64,000 nucleotides of DNA from Halomonas alkaliantarctica (GCF_029854215.1 NZ_CP122961.1:558001-622000), one strand, 5' to 3'; shown: positions 35,843 through 45,600, counted from the first letter of the stretch. Translations and numbers: made by a program. Notes: a model not told the origin generated them from the sequence alone.

Positions 35843-37360
35843 TTACTTCCAGCTCGCCTCGTAGAAACGGGGGAGTTCGTCAGGGTAGGCGGTGAAGTCG
35901 AGATCAGCGGTGTGAGCGTAATAGGTGGAGTAGGAGAACAGCGGCGCCCAGTACGCTTGCTCGGAAATGCGGGCGAATGCTTTTTGATAGTGCTCTAAGC
36001 GCACATCAGGATCTACCGAGGTATCGGCGACTTGTAGCCACTCCTGCACCTGGGTGTCCTGCCAGAGATCGTCAATGCCGCCTGTGAAATAGACGCTAAC
36101 GAAAGCCGATACATCGTTAATAGAGAAGGAACCCCAGGCTTTGAAAGCCATATCGGTTTGACCGTTGCGCTGAAGCTCCAACAGCGCGGGGGAGGTCATA
36201 AAGCGCAGGTTGGCATTAATGCCCACTGCACGTAGGTCGCCAATCATCGCTTCGGCGTATTCACGTTCACGGTAGGCATGAAGGTCAATGTCAAAGCCAT
36301 CGGCGTAACCGGCCTCGGCGAGTAGTTCGCGGGCTTTTTCGGGGTCGTACTCATACTCGATGACGTTCTCTGTTTCACAGCCAAACTGGGTGGGAAAACA
36401 GGGGGCATAAAGAGGCTGGCTGCCACCGCGCACTAGATCATTAGCCAAGCCTTCCCGGTTCATGGCGTGGTTAATGGCCTGACGCACGCGGATATCATTT
36501 AACGGCGACTCTTCCCGCATGGCCGCATCCAAGCCGATATAGCCGACCCGCATGGTCTCGCCGCCTAGCACGCTAAGCTGTGGCATCCCGCTTAACGACT
36601 CAGCTTGATCCGACGGCACGCGCCAAATCCAGTCGACTTGCCCGGACATTAATTGCGCCATACGTGAGTCTGCATCGGCAATGGCCTTGAACTCTATATT
36701 GCCAATCTCGGGCTGACCAATCGGGCTGCCGGCAAAGTAATCATCAAAGCGTGTCAGGCTGACGCCGTCCCCAGGGCGGACGTTGGTTATCCGGTAAGGC
36801 CCGGTACCCACGGGCTCACGACTAAAACCCTCAATACCCACTTCCTGGAAATACTCATCGGGATAAATTGGCATCGGGCCGGAAAGGTACTCAAGGGCGG
36901 CGGGGAAAGGTTCTTTAAGGTGAATGCGAACGTGATACTCATCAAGCTTCTCAACGCTTTCGATCCAGTCAACATTTTGTCGGGTTACTACCCGTGATTC
37001 GGGGGATACCGCATAGTTAAAGGTAAATGCCACATCGTCGGCGTTGAAGGCCTCGCCGTTGTGAAAGGTCACGCCTTCGCGCAGCACAAGATCAAGGGTC
37101 TTATCATCTGCCCATTCCCACTCGGTGGCCAGACGCGGCTCATACTCGTTGGTTTGCGGGTTACGGTAGATCAGTGTATCCCAAGCCAAATGGGCGAGGA
37201 TAACGCCTTCACGCAGATTATTGTGGTAGGGGCTAACGTTTTCAGGCTCGCTATCAGAGGCATAGACCAGTGTATCGTTGGCCTTGCCTGCTAAAGCAGG
37301 TGTCGCGATGCTGAGTAAAGCAAGTGACGTAACGCAACAAAGAGTTCTAGATGTTTGCAT
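35843..37360 (-). CDS. dppA: Peptide ABC transporter substrate-binding protein, DppA type
   Basis: A periplasmic binding protein of 505 residues (SBP_bac_5 family). A signal peptide ends at about TPALAGK (residue 25). The family motif at WADDKTLDLVLREGVTFHNGEAFNADDVAFTF is visible, in short pieces. The exact ligand cannot be read from sequence; dipeptides, opines or other amides are all possible. It is the first gene of a run of five transporter and two M20 peptidase genes, divergent from a LysR gene. Confidence 0.9.
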   Translation of the reverse strand: MQTSRTLCCVTSLALLSIATPALAGKANDTLVYASDSEPENVSPYHNNLREGVILAHLAWDTLIYRNPQTNEYEPRLATEWEWADDKTLDLVLREGVTFHNGEAFNADDVAFTFNYAVSPESRVVTRQNVDWIESVEKLDEYHVRIHLKEPFPAALEYLSGPMPIYPDEYFQEVGIEGFSREPVGTGPYRITNVRPGDGVSLTRFDDYFAGSPIGQPEIGNIEFKAIADADSRMAQLMSGQVDWIWRVPSDQAESLSGMPQLSVLGGETMRVGYIGLDAAMREESPLNDIRVRQAINHAMNREGLANDLVRGGSQPLYAPCFPTQFGCETENVIEYEYDPEKARELLAEAGYADGFDIDLHAYREREYAEAMIGDLRAVGINANLRFMTSPALLELQRNGQTDMAFKAWGSFSINDVSAFVSVYFTGGIDDLWQDTQVQEWLQVADTSVDPDVRLEHYQKAFARISEQAYWAPLFSYSTYYAHTADLDFTAYPDELPRFYEASWK

Positions 37361-37542
37361 GCCATACCTCGTTTTTTAATAAGAGAAGGTTATGAGCGTT
37401 TGGCGTACTGGCAGGGCTTCTTGTTTTTTAGATGAGCCGCCGCCTTGAATTAAAACTAAGCTATTAATCAGTCATGCCACCAGTGCAATGTTTAGAACTT
37501 ATCATTGCCGTTTCGGCAATTCTGATGGAGAAGGGAGGCACA
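37361..37542. promoter_or_regulatory. Divergent control region between dppA and the LysR gene
   Basis: About 182 bases between the divergent starts of dppA and the LysR gene. AT-rich patches and the shared position suggest that both promoters and the LysR binding site lie here. I could not define a clear -35/-10 pair or a single T-N11-A operator by eye. Confidence 0.4.
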
Positions 37543-38508
37543 ATGAATCCACGGGTGCTACAAGAAACCGCGTTACGTTATTTTTTAGAAGTGGTTCGCT
37601 GCGGCTCCATTAGTGAAGCCTCGGGCAAGTTAAATGTGGCGCCCTCGGCGATCAGCCGACAGATAGCCCGGCTCGAAAGTGAATTGGACACGTTGCTGTT
37701 CGAACGCCGAGCGCGTGGCATGGTACCGAGTGCTGCAGGCGAGCTATTGGCGGTACATGCCCGCCATATGCAGCTGGAAGCCGACCGAATAGGCAGTGAA
37801 ATCCTGGCACTGCGGGGATTACAGCGTGGCAAGGTGCGTCTCGCCAGCTCAGAAGGGTTTGCCGTGGATTTTTTGCCTGCAGCCATTGCGGCTTTTCGAA
37901 AGCGCTACAGCGGCATTCATTTTCACTTGATGGTGGGATCACCTGCACAGGCGACCCGTCATGTCAGGGAGGGCGATGCGGACATCGGCATTACCTTCAG
38001 CCTAAAGCCTGAAGCAGATATTACTGTTTCTTTGAGACAACCAGCGCCGATTATGGCACTGGTTTCTCCTGGCCATGAACTAGCTGCAAAAAAACACATA
38101 ACGTTAGCGCAACTGCAGCGCTATCCGCTGGCGCTGCCCTCGCCAGAAACGACCCTGCGCCAGTTGTTCGATATCTGCTGTAGTCGCCAAAACCTAGCAT
38201 TTGAATCCATTTTTAGCAGTGACTACACCGAGGCTTTAATTAATTTTGCCATGCTGGGAGGAGGGGTGGCGCTTGCCGGCGAGATCTCTGTTCGTTATCG
38301 CATTCATCAACACCGAGTGGTCGCTATTCCTATTCGTGACCAGGGCATGGATTCACGCTTTATCGAGGTTCAGACCCTCGCTAATCGAACCTTACCGAGT
38401 GCCACTCAGGTTTTCTTAGCGTTTATTAAAGAGCACATTCCGCCTGGTAAATTACCGCTTTTACCAAATCCACAAGTGTTGACTGATATTCAGACGCCTC
38501 ATAACTAA
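37543..38508 (+). CDS. LysR-type regulator of the peptide-uptake operon
   Basis: A 321-residue transcription factor. The N-terminal wHTH is typical (RYFLEVVRCGSISEASGKLNVAPSAISRQIARLE), followed by the LysR substrate-binding domain. The start is ATG 37543 (MNPRVLQET), supported by GGGAGG upstream; a longer frame from 37474 lacks family similarity. It is divergent from dppA and is probably the regulator of that operon, though the effector is unknown. Confidence 0.88.
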   Translation: MNPRVLQETALRYFLEVVRCGSISEASGKLNVAPSAISRQIARLESELDTLLFERRARGMVPSAAGELLAVHARHMQLEADRIGSEILALRGLQRGKVRLASSEGFAVDFLPAAIAAFRKRYSGIHFHLMVGSPAQATRHVREGDADIGITFSLKPEADITVSLRQPAPIMALVSPGHELAAKKHITLAQLQRYPLALPSPETTLRQLFDICCSRQNLAFESIFSSDYTEALINFAMLGGGVALAGEISVRYRIHQHRVVAIPIRDQGMDSRFIEVQTLANRTLPSATQVFLAFIKEHIPPGKLPLLPNPQVLTDIQTPHN

Positions 38509-38623
38509 GCGGTGGGGGATGAGGGCATAGCGAGAAGATGACATCTCGCGGCCCAGCCACGACAATAGCGGGCTGTTTTTATAATGAACGACATTTTTGT
38601 CGCCAGCTTTTCCAGGGAGCGTT

Positions 38624-39397
38624 ATGACGCCACTCAACATCCTCTATCAGGATGAGCATCTCGTTGCAGTGCATAAGCCGGCAGGGCTTTTGGTGCATCG
38701 CTCGGCGTTGGCGCGTGGTGAAACCGAATTTCTACTTCAGCGCCTACGCGACCAGCTTGGCAAGCGGGTCTATCCCGTTCACCGGCTGGATCGACCGACT
38801 TCGGGAGTGATCGTGTTTGCGCTATCTTCAGCCGTTGCTGGCCTGCTCAGCGAAGCGTTTAGTGAGCGGCAGGTGGAGAAGCGCTATTTGGCGGTGGTGC
38901 GCGGTAAAGCGCCGGAAAGCGAACGTTTGGATTACCCGCTGCGGGAGGAGGATGGCACACGCCCCAAGGCGGAAATGCCCGCCATGCCAGCGATGACCGA
39001 TATTCGCCTCCTTGATAGCGTTGAACTGCCAGTACAAGTCGACCGCTATCCGGTGGCGCGCTATTCGCTGGTGGAAGCGCGGCCGATGACCGGGCGCCGC
39101 CATCAAATTCGCCGTCACCTCTCGCGGCGGGGCTATCCGATTATTGGCGATGCCAAGCACGGTAAAAGTGTCCACAACCGCTTTTTTGCCGACCAGATGG
39201 GCGCGCCACGCTTACTGCTCGCCGCGACCTATTTGGCTTTTGACCATCCCCTGTTAGACAAGCGTGTACAATTGAGCTGCGCCTTGGATGACACAATGAT
39301 CGCGCTGTTTAATCAGCTTGGCTGGGCAGGGCATTTACCGCTGGATAGCGCGCGAACGCCGCCCATTGCCACGCCTTCCGCCTTGCAAGCACTGTGA
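38624..39397 (+). CDS. truC: tRNA pseudouridine(65) synthase
   Basis: An RluA-type synthase of about 257 residues. The catalytic Asp is in VHRLDRPTSGV. DEHLVAVHKPAGLLVHRS and GRRHQIRRHL, for substrate binding, are typical of TruC, which makes pseudouridine 65 in tRNA. The ATG at 38624 is preferred over 38597 because of AGGGAG upstream. The TcdA gene follows after 10 bases. Confidence 0.88.
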   Translation: MTPLNILYQDEHLVAVHKPAGLLVHRSALARGETEFLLQRLRDQLGKRVYPVHRLDRPTSGVIVFALSSAVAGLLSEAFSERQVEKRYLAVVRGKAPESERLDYPLREEDGTRPKAEMPAMPAMTDIRLLDSVELPVQVDRYPVARYSLVEARPMTGRRHQIRRHLSRRGYPIIGDAKHGKSVHNRFFADQMGAPRLLLAATYLAFDHPLLDKRVQLSCALDDTMIALFNQLGWAGHLPLDSARTPPIATPSALQAL

Positions 39398-39407
39398 GCC
39401 TGCCGTT

Positions 39408-40298
39408 ATGTCATTGAATGAGACCATTATCTCTCCTGTTTCAGAGTCGAGCGACCATGCTTCAAGTGGCTATGCGTCGAGCGATTATGAATTTCGCTTT
39501 GGCGGTATTCGCCGCCTGTATGGTCAGCGCGCTGCAGAGGCATTTCGCCGTGCTCATGTGGTCGTGGTTGGAGTAGGCGGCGTGGGTAGCTGGACGGTAG
39601 AGGCGCTGGCCCGTTCGGGCATTGGCAAGCTGACGCTGATAGACCTGGACGACGTCTGCGTTTCCAACGTTAACCGCCAGCTCCACGCATTGGATGGCAC
39701 TATTGGGCAGCCCAAAGTGGAAGTGCTTGCCGAGCGCTGCCGCTTGATTGCCCCGGAAATCGAGATTGTGGCTGACACCGCCTTCGTGACGCCCACCAAT
39801 CTGGCTGAGCGTATCCCCGATGACGCCGATCACGTGGTGGATGCCATCGACAGCGTGATCGCCAAGGCCGCGCTGATCGCCTGGTGCAAGCGACGCAAAA
39901 TGCCGATCACGGTGACCGGTGCGGCCGGTGGGCAAACCGACCCCACGCGTATCCAGGTCGCGGATCTCACTCGTACCGAGCACGACCCGCTGTTATCCAA
40001 AGTGCGCTCGCGGCTACGTCGGGATTACGGCTTCTCCCGCAACCCCAAGCGGCGCTTCTCGGTGGAGTGTGTCTACTCCGACGAGCAGTTGATCTATCCC
40101 GGCGCCGACGGCGAAGTGTGTCTGCAAAAGCCCGGTAGCGGTGACACCACACGACTGGACTGCGCTTCGGGCTTTGGTGCGGCGACCTTTTTAACCGGCA
40201 CCTTTGGCTTTGTCGCCGCTTCAAAGGTGCTCGAACGCCTCGCCAAAAAAGCCAACCAGCCAGCCGACTCCAACGCCACTCAAGAGGAAAGCCAATGA
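39408..40298 (+). CDS. tcdA: tRNA threonylcarbamoyladenosine dehydratase TcdA
   Basis: An E1-like enzyme of about 296 residues that activates t6A37 of tRNA with ATP and cyclises it to ct6A. The ATP-binding motif is VVVGVGGVGSWTVEALARSG and the core TLIDLDDVCVSNVNRQ, with CxxK-type residues CKRRKMPITV and GGQTDPTRIQVADL. The start ATG 39408 is set by homology; the longer frame from 39318 overlaps truC. It overlaps the DUF1653 gene by four bases. Confidence 0.92.
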   Translation: MSLNETIISPVSESSDHASSGYASSDYEFRFGGIRRLYGQRAAEAFRRAHVVVVGVGGVGSWTVEALARSGIGKLTLIDLDDVCVSNVNRQLHALDGTIGQPKVEVLAERCRLIAPEIEIVADTAFVTPTNLAERIPDDADHVVDAIDSVIAKAALIAWCKRRKMPITVTGAAGGQTDPTRIQVADLTRTEHDPLLSKVRSRLRRDYGFSRNPKRRFSVECVYSDEQLIYPGADGEVCLQKPGSGDTTRLDCASGFGAATFLTGTFGFVAASKVLERLAKKANQPADSNATQEESQ

Positions 40299-40513
40299 GC
40301 GCCCCCGTTCCCGGTATTTACCGCCACTACAAAGGCAGCCTTTACGAAGTGCTCGGCACCGCCCAGCACAGCGAAAGCGAAGAGCCCTTGGTAGTCTACC
40401 GCGCCCTTTACGGTGAATACGGCCTCTGGGTGCGCCCGCTCGACATGTTTGTTGAAACGGTGACTAAAGAAGGACACACCCAGCCGCGCTTTGCGCTGGA
40501 GAAAGCGTTTTAA
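40295..40513 (+). CDS. DUF1653 domain protein
   Basis: A 72-residue soluble protein. GIYRHYKGSLYEVLG and LVVYRALYGEYGLWVRPLDMF are typical of the DUF1653 (PF07866) family. The function is unknown. It is co-translated with tcdA, as shown by the four-base overlap, and sits 28 bases ahead of recQ. Confidence 0.88.
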   Translation: MSAPVPGIYRHYKGSLYEVLGTAQHSESEEPLVVYRALYGEYGLWVRPLDMFVETVTKEGHTQPRFALEKAF

Positions 40514-40541
40514 GCCGGAATTTTGCTATCAAGGAGTATTC

Positions 40542-42578
40542 ATGCCCCCTATATCACCGCAGCAAACGCTGAAAGACGTATTTGGTTTTGACGACTTTCG
40601 TGGCGGCCAGCAGGCGGTGGTGTCCAGGGTGTTGGCGGGGCACTCCACGGCGGCTATTTTCGCCACCGGCGCGGGAAAGTCACTTTGCTATCAGCTTCCT
40701 GCACTGCATTTGCCGCACTTAACCCTGGTGGTATCGCCGTTGCTGGCGCTGATGCAGGATCAGCTCGCTTTTCTGGCCCGCCACGGCGTGGCAGCGGCGA
40801 GTATTGACTCTACCCAAGACCGCGACACCACCCGGAATGTCATGGAGCGTGCCAAAAGCGGCGAGCTTAAAATATTGATGGTCTCGGTGGAGCGGCTCAA
40901 GAACGAGCGCTTCCGTCACTTTCTACGCCAGGTTCAGATATCGCTGCTGGTGGTCGACGAAGCTCACTGCCTCTCTGAATGGGGGCATAACTTCCGGCCC
41001 GATTATTTGAAGCTGCCGGACTACCAGCGCGACTTTGCTATCCCCCAAGTCCTGCTGCTCACTGCCACGGCAACGCCTACCGTTATTGCCGATATGGGCG
41101 AGAAATTTGCCATCGCAGCGGACAACGTCATCACTACCGGTTTTTACCGTTCCAATCTGGAGCTGCTGGTGGTGCCTGCCATGGCTGACCGCCAGCAGCA
41201 GTTGATCAACTGGCTGAAGCCGCAGATGCAGCCGGGTAGCGAAGCGCCGACGATTATTTACGTCACCCTGCAACAAACCGCCGAGCGGGTGGCTAAGGCG
41301 CTGGCGGCACAGGGGATCGCAGCCCAGGCCTACCACGCAGGGTTGGATTCAAGCCGACGGGATGAGATTCAGCGCCAGTTTATGGGCGGCGAGTCGCCCT
41401 GCATCGTGGCCACTATTGCCTTTGGCATGGGTATCGATAAGGGTGATATCCGCAATGTGGTGCACTATGACTTGCCTAAATCCATCGAAAACTACAGCCA
41501 GGAGATTGGCCGGGCGGGGCGCGATGGCCAGCCTTCCACCTGCTTGACCATGGCCGGGCGGGACGGTCTGAGGGTGCTGGAAAACTTTGTGTATGGCGAT
41601 ACCCCAGAATATGCGGGCATTTATCGCCTATTGGAAGAGATCGCGGCGGCAGGCCAAGCGCCGGATCGCCAGTGGGAGGTGCTGCTCAATACGCTTTCCC
41701 GCGATACCAATATCCGCCCGCTGCCGCTAAAAACGCTGTTGGTGCGGCTGGAGATGCAGGGCATTATCGCGCCGCGTTTCGCATTTCTAGCTGAGTACCG
41801 GCTGCGCTACCATCTCGATCCTAGTGCATTGGTAAACCGTTTTGAAGGCGAACGGGCGGCCTTTGTGCGGCTTTTAGTCGATAATATTCCCATCGCACGC
41901 ACCTGGGGCACGGTGGATTTTGACCGCCTGCACCAGGCGGGGCAGACGCAGCACATTGATGCCTCCCGCGACAGAGTGATCGCTGCGCTTGAGTATTTTC
42001 AGGATAAGGGCTGGCTGACTCTGGAAGGCAAGCGGATGACCGATGTCTACGAGATCTGCCAGCCGAATTTTGCCATTGAAACGCTGGCGAGCCAGCTATA
42101 CGACGACTGCCTGAATAGGGAGCGGATAGAGATTGAGCGACTACAGGCCATGCTGGCGCTGTTTGAGTCGGAGAGCTGCCTGACTCGGCGGATAGCCGAG
42201 CACTTTGGCGATAGTACCTTTGGCGATAGCATCTTTGATACACCATCCAATGCCGAGCAGGGCCGCTGCGGGCATTGCTCGGTGTGTTATGGCCACCCGG
42301 TTAAACTACCGGATGCGCCGCCCGAGCCATCGCTAACGGCGGCCGATTTTCAGCGCTACGCCACGCCTCTGATTGAGCGCCACACCGAACAGTTCGGCCA
42401 GCCGCCCAATGCCCAGCGGGTGGCGCATTTTCTGTGTGGCTTGACCATGCCGGTGTTTACCCCGCTCAAAGCCCGCAGCCTTAATGGCTTTGCTGTGTTC
42501 GAACAGCGCGCCTATCCCCAGGTGCGTGAGTGGGCTGCACGCCAGATAAACAAGCAAAGTAAACAGTCGATATCCTAA
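40542..42578 (+). CDS. recQ: RecQ-family ATP-dependent DNA helicase
   Basis: A 3'-5' DNA helicase of about 678 residues. Motif I is TGAGKS in FATGAGKSLCYQL, motif II is VVDEAHCLSEWGHNFRPDY, and the C-terminal helicase domain has IATIAFGMGIDKGDIR and QEIGRAGRDGQ. Zinc-type cysteines CGHCSVC follow. An obvious HRDC domain is absent, so it is closer to the short RecQ type than to E. coli RecQ. The start at ATG 40542 has AAGGAG upstream; a start at 40491 overlaps the DUF1653 gene. Role in recombination and repair is inferred. Confidence 0.9.
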   Translation: MPPISPQQTLKDVFGFDDFRGGQQAVVSRVLAGHSTAAIFATGAGKSLCYQLPALHLPHLTLVVSPLLALMQDQLAFLARHGVAAASIDSTQDRDTTRNVMERAKSGELKILMVSVERLKNERFRHFLRQVQISLLVVDEAHCLSEWGHNFRPDYLKLPDYQRDFAIPQVLLLTATATPTVIADMGEKFAIAADNVITTGFYRSNLELLVVPAMADRQQQLINWLKPQMQPGSEAPTIIYVTLQQTAERVAKALAAQGIAAQAYHAGLDSSRRDEIQRQFMGGESPCIVATIAFGMGIDKGDIRNVVHYDLPKSIENYSQEIGRAGRDGQPSTCLTMAGRDGLRVLENFVYGDTPEYAGIYRLLEEIAAAGQAPDRQWEVLLNTLSRDTNIRPLPLKTLLVRLEMQGIIAPRFAFLAEYRLRYHLDPSALVNRFEGERAAFVRLLVDNIPIARTWGTVDFDRLHQAGQTQHIDASRDRVIAALEYFQDKGWLTLEGKRMTDVYEICQPNFAIETLASQLYDDCLNRERIEIERLQAMLALFESESCLTRRIAEHFGDSTFGDSIFDTPSNAEQGRCGHCSVCYGHPVKLPDAPPEPSLTAADFQRYATPLIERHTEQFGQPPNAQRVAHFLCGLTMPVFTPLKARSLNGFAVFEQRAYPQVREWAARQINKQSKQSIS

Positions 42579-42595
42579 TCAGTGCTGCTAGGTAC

Positions 42596-43822
42596 TCATT
42601 CCCAGGACGGAAATGGATCGGGCAGTTTCTTCCACGCGCCCATACCAAGCAGCAGTTCGCCTTCGCTTAGCAGGCAGCCATCCAGCGCTTCACGCATTTT
42701 ATCTTTATCCAGGTTCTGACCGATAAACACCAGTTCCTGGCGCATATCGCCAAACGGCTCTTGCCACTTCTCCATAATAAACTGACGCGTTTCTGGGTCT
42801 GTTGGCCAACGCTCTTCGGGAATGGCTTTCCAGAACACCCCGGCCGGGCCATGGTGGGCGATACCGCCTGCTTGGCTCCATTGACCTGCGGCTTGAGGGC
42901 GAGTGGCCAGCCAGAAAAAGCCTTTCGAGCGCAACAGACCCTTACCAAACCATTCCTGGTTCAACAGGTCGTGGAATTTTTGCGGATGGAAGGGCCGGCG
43001 GGCGTGATAGGCAAAGCTGCCAATCCCGTACTCTTCGGTCTCTGGCACATGCTCGCCGCGCATCTCCTTTAGCCAACCCGGTGCCAGCTGGGCGCGCTCG
43101 AAATTGAACTTGCCGGTAGCCAGTACTTTATCCAGCGGCACGCCGCCTTGGGTGATTGGCACCAGCTCCGCGTCGGGGGTCAGCGAGCGCAGGATAGCCT
43201 TGAGCGCCTCCAACTCTTTTGCATCAATCAAGTCAGTTTTGCTGATTAGTAGCACATCACAAAACTCGATTTGATCGACCAACAGATCGGCGACGTTGCG
43301 CTCATCGTCTTCGCCTAAACTCTCACCTGCTTCGGCGAGGCTTTGCGCTTCACGGTACTGTTCAAGAAAGTTGGCACCATCGACCACGGTCACTAGCGTA
43401 TCTAACCGTGCTACATGGGAAAGGCTCTGGCCACTTTCATCTTCAAAGGTGAAGGTTTCCGCCACAGGCAGCGGCTCGGAGATGCCCGTGGACTCAATGA
43501 CCAGATAATCGAATTTGCCTTCTCGAGCCAACTGGCTGACTTCTATTAGCAAGTCTTCGCGTAGGGTGCAGCAGATGCAGCCATTGCTCATCTCCACCAA
43601 GCGTTCCTCGGAACGATTAAGGGCTACTTCGTCATCCAAAGTCGACTCGCCAGGGCCGCCGCGCACCAGCGCACCGTCGATATTCACCTCGCTCATATCG
43701 TTGACGATGACCGCTACACGGCGGCCTTCACGATTGGCGAGAATATGATTGAGCACGGTGGTTTTACCAGCACCTAAAAAACCCGATAGAACGGTGACGG
43801 GTAGGGGAGAAAACGCAGTCAT
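42596..43822 (-). CDS. COG0523 GTPase, zinc metallochaperone type (ZigA-like)
   Basis: A 408-residue G3E-family P-loop GTPase. Walker A is GFLGAGKTT (residues 14-22), the metal-binding CxCC is GCICC (Cys82, 84, 85), and the C-terminal CobW domain is long. Family members such as ZNG1/ZigA deliver zinc to client proteins under zinc limitation. A Zur-like site lies 30 bases upstream of the start, which supports induction by zinc starvation. It is preceded on the same strand by a TIGR03643 protein gene after 110 bases. Confidence 0.85.
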   Translation of the reverse strand: MTAFSPLPVTVLSGFLGAGKTTVLNHILANREGRRVAVIVNDMSEVNIDGALVRGGPGESTLDDEVALNRSEERLVEMSNGCICCTLREDLLIEVSQLAREGKFDYLVIESTGISEPLPVAETFTFEDESGQSLSHVARLDTLVTVVDGANFLEQYREAQSLAEAGESLGEDDERNVADLLVDQIEFCDVLLISKTDLIDAKELEALKAILRSLTPDAELVPITQGGVPLDKVLATGKFNFERAQLAPGWLKEMRGEHVPETEEYGIGSFAYHARRPFHPQKFHDLLNQEWFGKGLLRSKGFFWLATRPQAAGQWSQAGGIAHHGPAGVFWKAIPEERWPTDPETRQFIMEKWQEPFGDMRQELVFIGQNLDKDKMREALDGCLLSEGELLLGMGAWKKLPDPFPSWE

Positions 43823-43851
43823 TACTAATACACCTCTAAATTTTATGTTAT

Positions 43852-43864
43852 GTGATAATATAAC
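43852..43864 (-). promoter_or_regulatory. Probable Zur operator
   Basis: GTGATAATATAAC, against the gammaproteobacterial Zur core GTTATAATATAAC, differs at one base. It is near-palindromic, is 30 bases upstream of the COG0523 gene's ATG, and a second half-like TTATGTTATG lies next to it. Repression of that gene by Zur with zinc is the expected role. Confidence 0.6.
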
Positions 43865-43932
43865 AATAAGGGTGTTTAAAGAAGGGTCTGTTTTGGAGGA
43901 GGTCGGATCAGTGTCTTATCTGCTAGTGAGTC

Positions 43933-44208
43933 TCAGCGCTTATATTGTGTCGGGCAGTATCCACGGAGAACATCTGGCGAGCGCAGGGCCTGGTGTTTGG
44001 TGGCGCGGCCGGTGACACGTTTGCGCCATAAACGAAACGAGGCGGGTTTAAGCTGGTGGCGCATCACCTCAATGACGTCGGGCTCGGCAAGCCCAAACAG
44101 CGTTTCGATTGCTTCAAACGGCGTGCGGTCCTCCCAAGCCATTTCAATCATGCGCGACTGCTCATCATCGGGTAAGCGGCGAAAGCGCTTAACGGGGGCT
44201 TTTGGCAT
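43933..44208 (-). CDS. TIGR03643/DUF2805 small protein
   Basis: A 91-residue basic protein of the TIGR03643 family (DUF2805). The features are RMIEMAWEDRTPFEAIETLFGL, the FRLWRKRVTGRATKHQ basic part and the LRGYCPTQYKR tail. The N-terminal half looks like a helix-turn-helix, but no function has been proven. It starts 3 bases after the PepSY gene stop and so is part of that transcript. Confidence 0.85.
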   Translation of the reverse strand: MPKAPVKRFRRLPDDEQSRMIEMAWEDRTPFEAIETLFGLAEPDVIEVMRHQLKPASFRLWRKRVTGRATKHQALRSPDVLRGYCPTQYKR

Positions 44209-44211
44209 CGA

Positions 44212-45600
44212 TCACCTCAACGTATCTGAGTGACGGGGTTTCAGGTTGCGGACAGTGTAGCGCTTTTTAACATACCAGCGCAGCGCATCGATCACGACGA
44301 AAATCGCCAAGCTCACTCCCCATACTGGCAGCGCTAGGCCCAGCGCGATAGCGATAAACAGCACGCTTAGTTTGGCCGGGAGTGGGAGCAATAACCAGGG
44401 TTCCGTTACCGTTGGAAAGCGCTGACCACTCGCCTTGCGCAGTCGCCGCCACGCCATGACATAACCCCACGCGATAAGGATCACCAGCCCGACGGCGATT
44501 AACGCCAGTACTATTTGATTAGCGATACCAAATAGCACTCCCATATGCAGATCAATTCCCCAGCGGGTCAGCTTGGCGGCTAGCGGAAAGCTGGCGAAGT
44601 CTGTTTGATCGGTCACCGCCATGCTGCGCGGATGCAGCGCCACTTGGTCTACCTGCGTAGGCCACTGGCGGTCAATTTCTGCTACCCGCCACGCTTGCTG
44701 TGGGCTGCTCGGGGGCGTTAGTTGAAGTCGCGCGGCGCTGAGTCCCGCCTCACGAGCTGCACTCAGTGCCCGGTCAAAGTCGGCTAAGACGATGGCTGTG
44801 GAAACCATTGCCATCTGGCCGCGATGTTCGGCATGTTCATCGATTACTTGGCTATCGCTATCGATCAGTGCCGTTGAGGCACTAGGCGTGCCCCAGCCCC
44901 AGGCATGGCGAAGCTCTGCAATATTACCCCCTGCCCACTGTGACCAAGTAAGCCCCGTTGCCGAAAAGAACAGTAGCCCGAGAGAGAGTATTACCCCTAG
45001 CGTTGCGTGTCGGCGGCGGGTCGTATGGGCCCCTGGGAGAGTATTCAGCGCGCGGCGTTGCTGAAACCACAGCGTTACGCCACCCAGCGCGGCAAGCCAA
45101 AGCCATGAGGCAGCCAGCTCACTATAGACACGCCCCGTCTCGCCCATTAACAGCTGGCGGTGAAAATGATCGATCGCTGTGCGTAGCGGTAAAATACCGC
45201 TGGTACCGTAAACCGTCGTATCACCAGTCACTTCCAGTGAAATAGGGTCGACAAACAGCGCACGATGTTCAGAAGGCCCCAGTCCTGACTCGTTAAACAT
45301 TAGCCGGGTAGTGTCGCCTAGTGTCGGTGCAGGGCGCACTGCGCTGGGTATGGTTGGGGCGCCCAGGTGCCGCTGGGCAGCAGCGATCTGTTCAGCAAGT
45401 GGTTGAGGCTCACCCTGCGTAACGCCATACAGGGTGTCATGGTAGAGCCACTCTTCAAGAGGTGGGCTCAGTAAGTAAGCAATACCGGATAGTGCCGCGA
45501 TGAGAATAAAAGGGCCGATGAAAAGGCCCGTATATAAATGGAGGCGGCTAAGCAGGGCAAAAAGCAGTTTGCTAGTGCGGCTAGGGGAACGGGCTGTCAT
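44212..45600 (-). CDS. PepSY-associated transmembrane protein (PiuB-like)
   Basis: A 462-residue inner-membrane protein with four or five helices and PepSY-like loops (PF03929). The early helix LHLYTGLFIGPFILIAALSG and the motif DHFHRQLLMGETGRVYSELAASW are typical, and conserved histidines may bind haem (LHMGVLF). Related proteins are often regulated by iron and act with TonB-dependent siderophore uptake, for which nothing is visible here. It is followed at three bases by the TIGR03643 gene. Confidence 0.82.
   Translation of the reverse strand: MTARSPSRTSKLLFALLSRLHLYTGLFIGPFILIAALSGIAYLLSPPLEEWLYHDTLYGVTQGEPQPLAEQIAAAQRHLGAPTIPSAVRPAPTLGDTTRLMFNESGLGPSEHRALFVDPISLEVTGDTTVYGTSGILPLRTAIDHFHRQLLMGETGRVYSELAASWLWLAALGGVTLWFQQRRALNTLPGAHTTRRRHATLGVILSLGLLFFSATGLTWSQWAGGNIAELRHAWGWGTPSASTALIDSDSQVIDEHAEHRGQMAMVSTAIVLADFDRALSAAREAGLSAARLQLTPPSSPQQAWRVAEIDRQWPTQVDQVALHPRSMAVTDQTDFASFPLAAKLTRWGIDLHMGVLFGIANQIVLALIAVGLVILIAWGYVMAWRRLRKASGQRFPTVTEPWLLLPLPAKLSVLFIAIALGLALPVWGVSLAIFVVIDALRWYVKKRYTVRNLKPRHSDTLR

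Noticed and set aside
38551..38581. Possible terminator after the LysR gene
   Set aside because: The stem is only five bases with a 12-base or longer loop, although a T run follows; too weak to report.
43749..44015. Plus-strand frame between the COG0523 and TIGR03643 genes
   Set aside because: It overlaps both genes on the other strand and covers the Zur-like site; the protein looks like noise.
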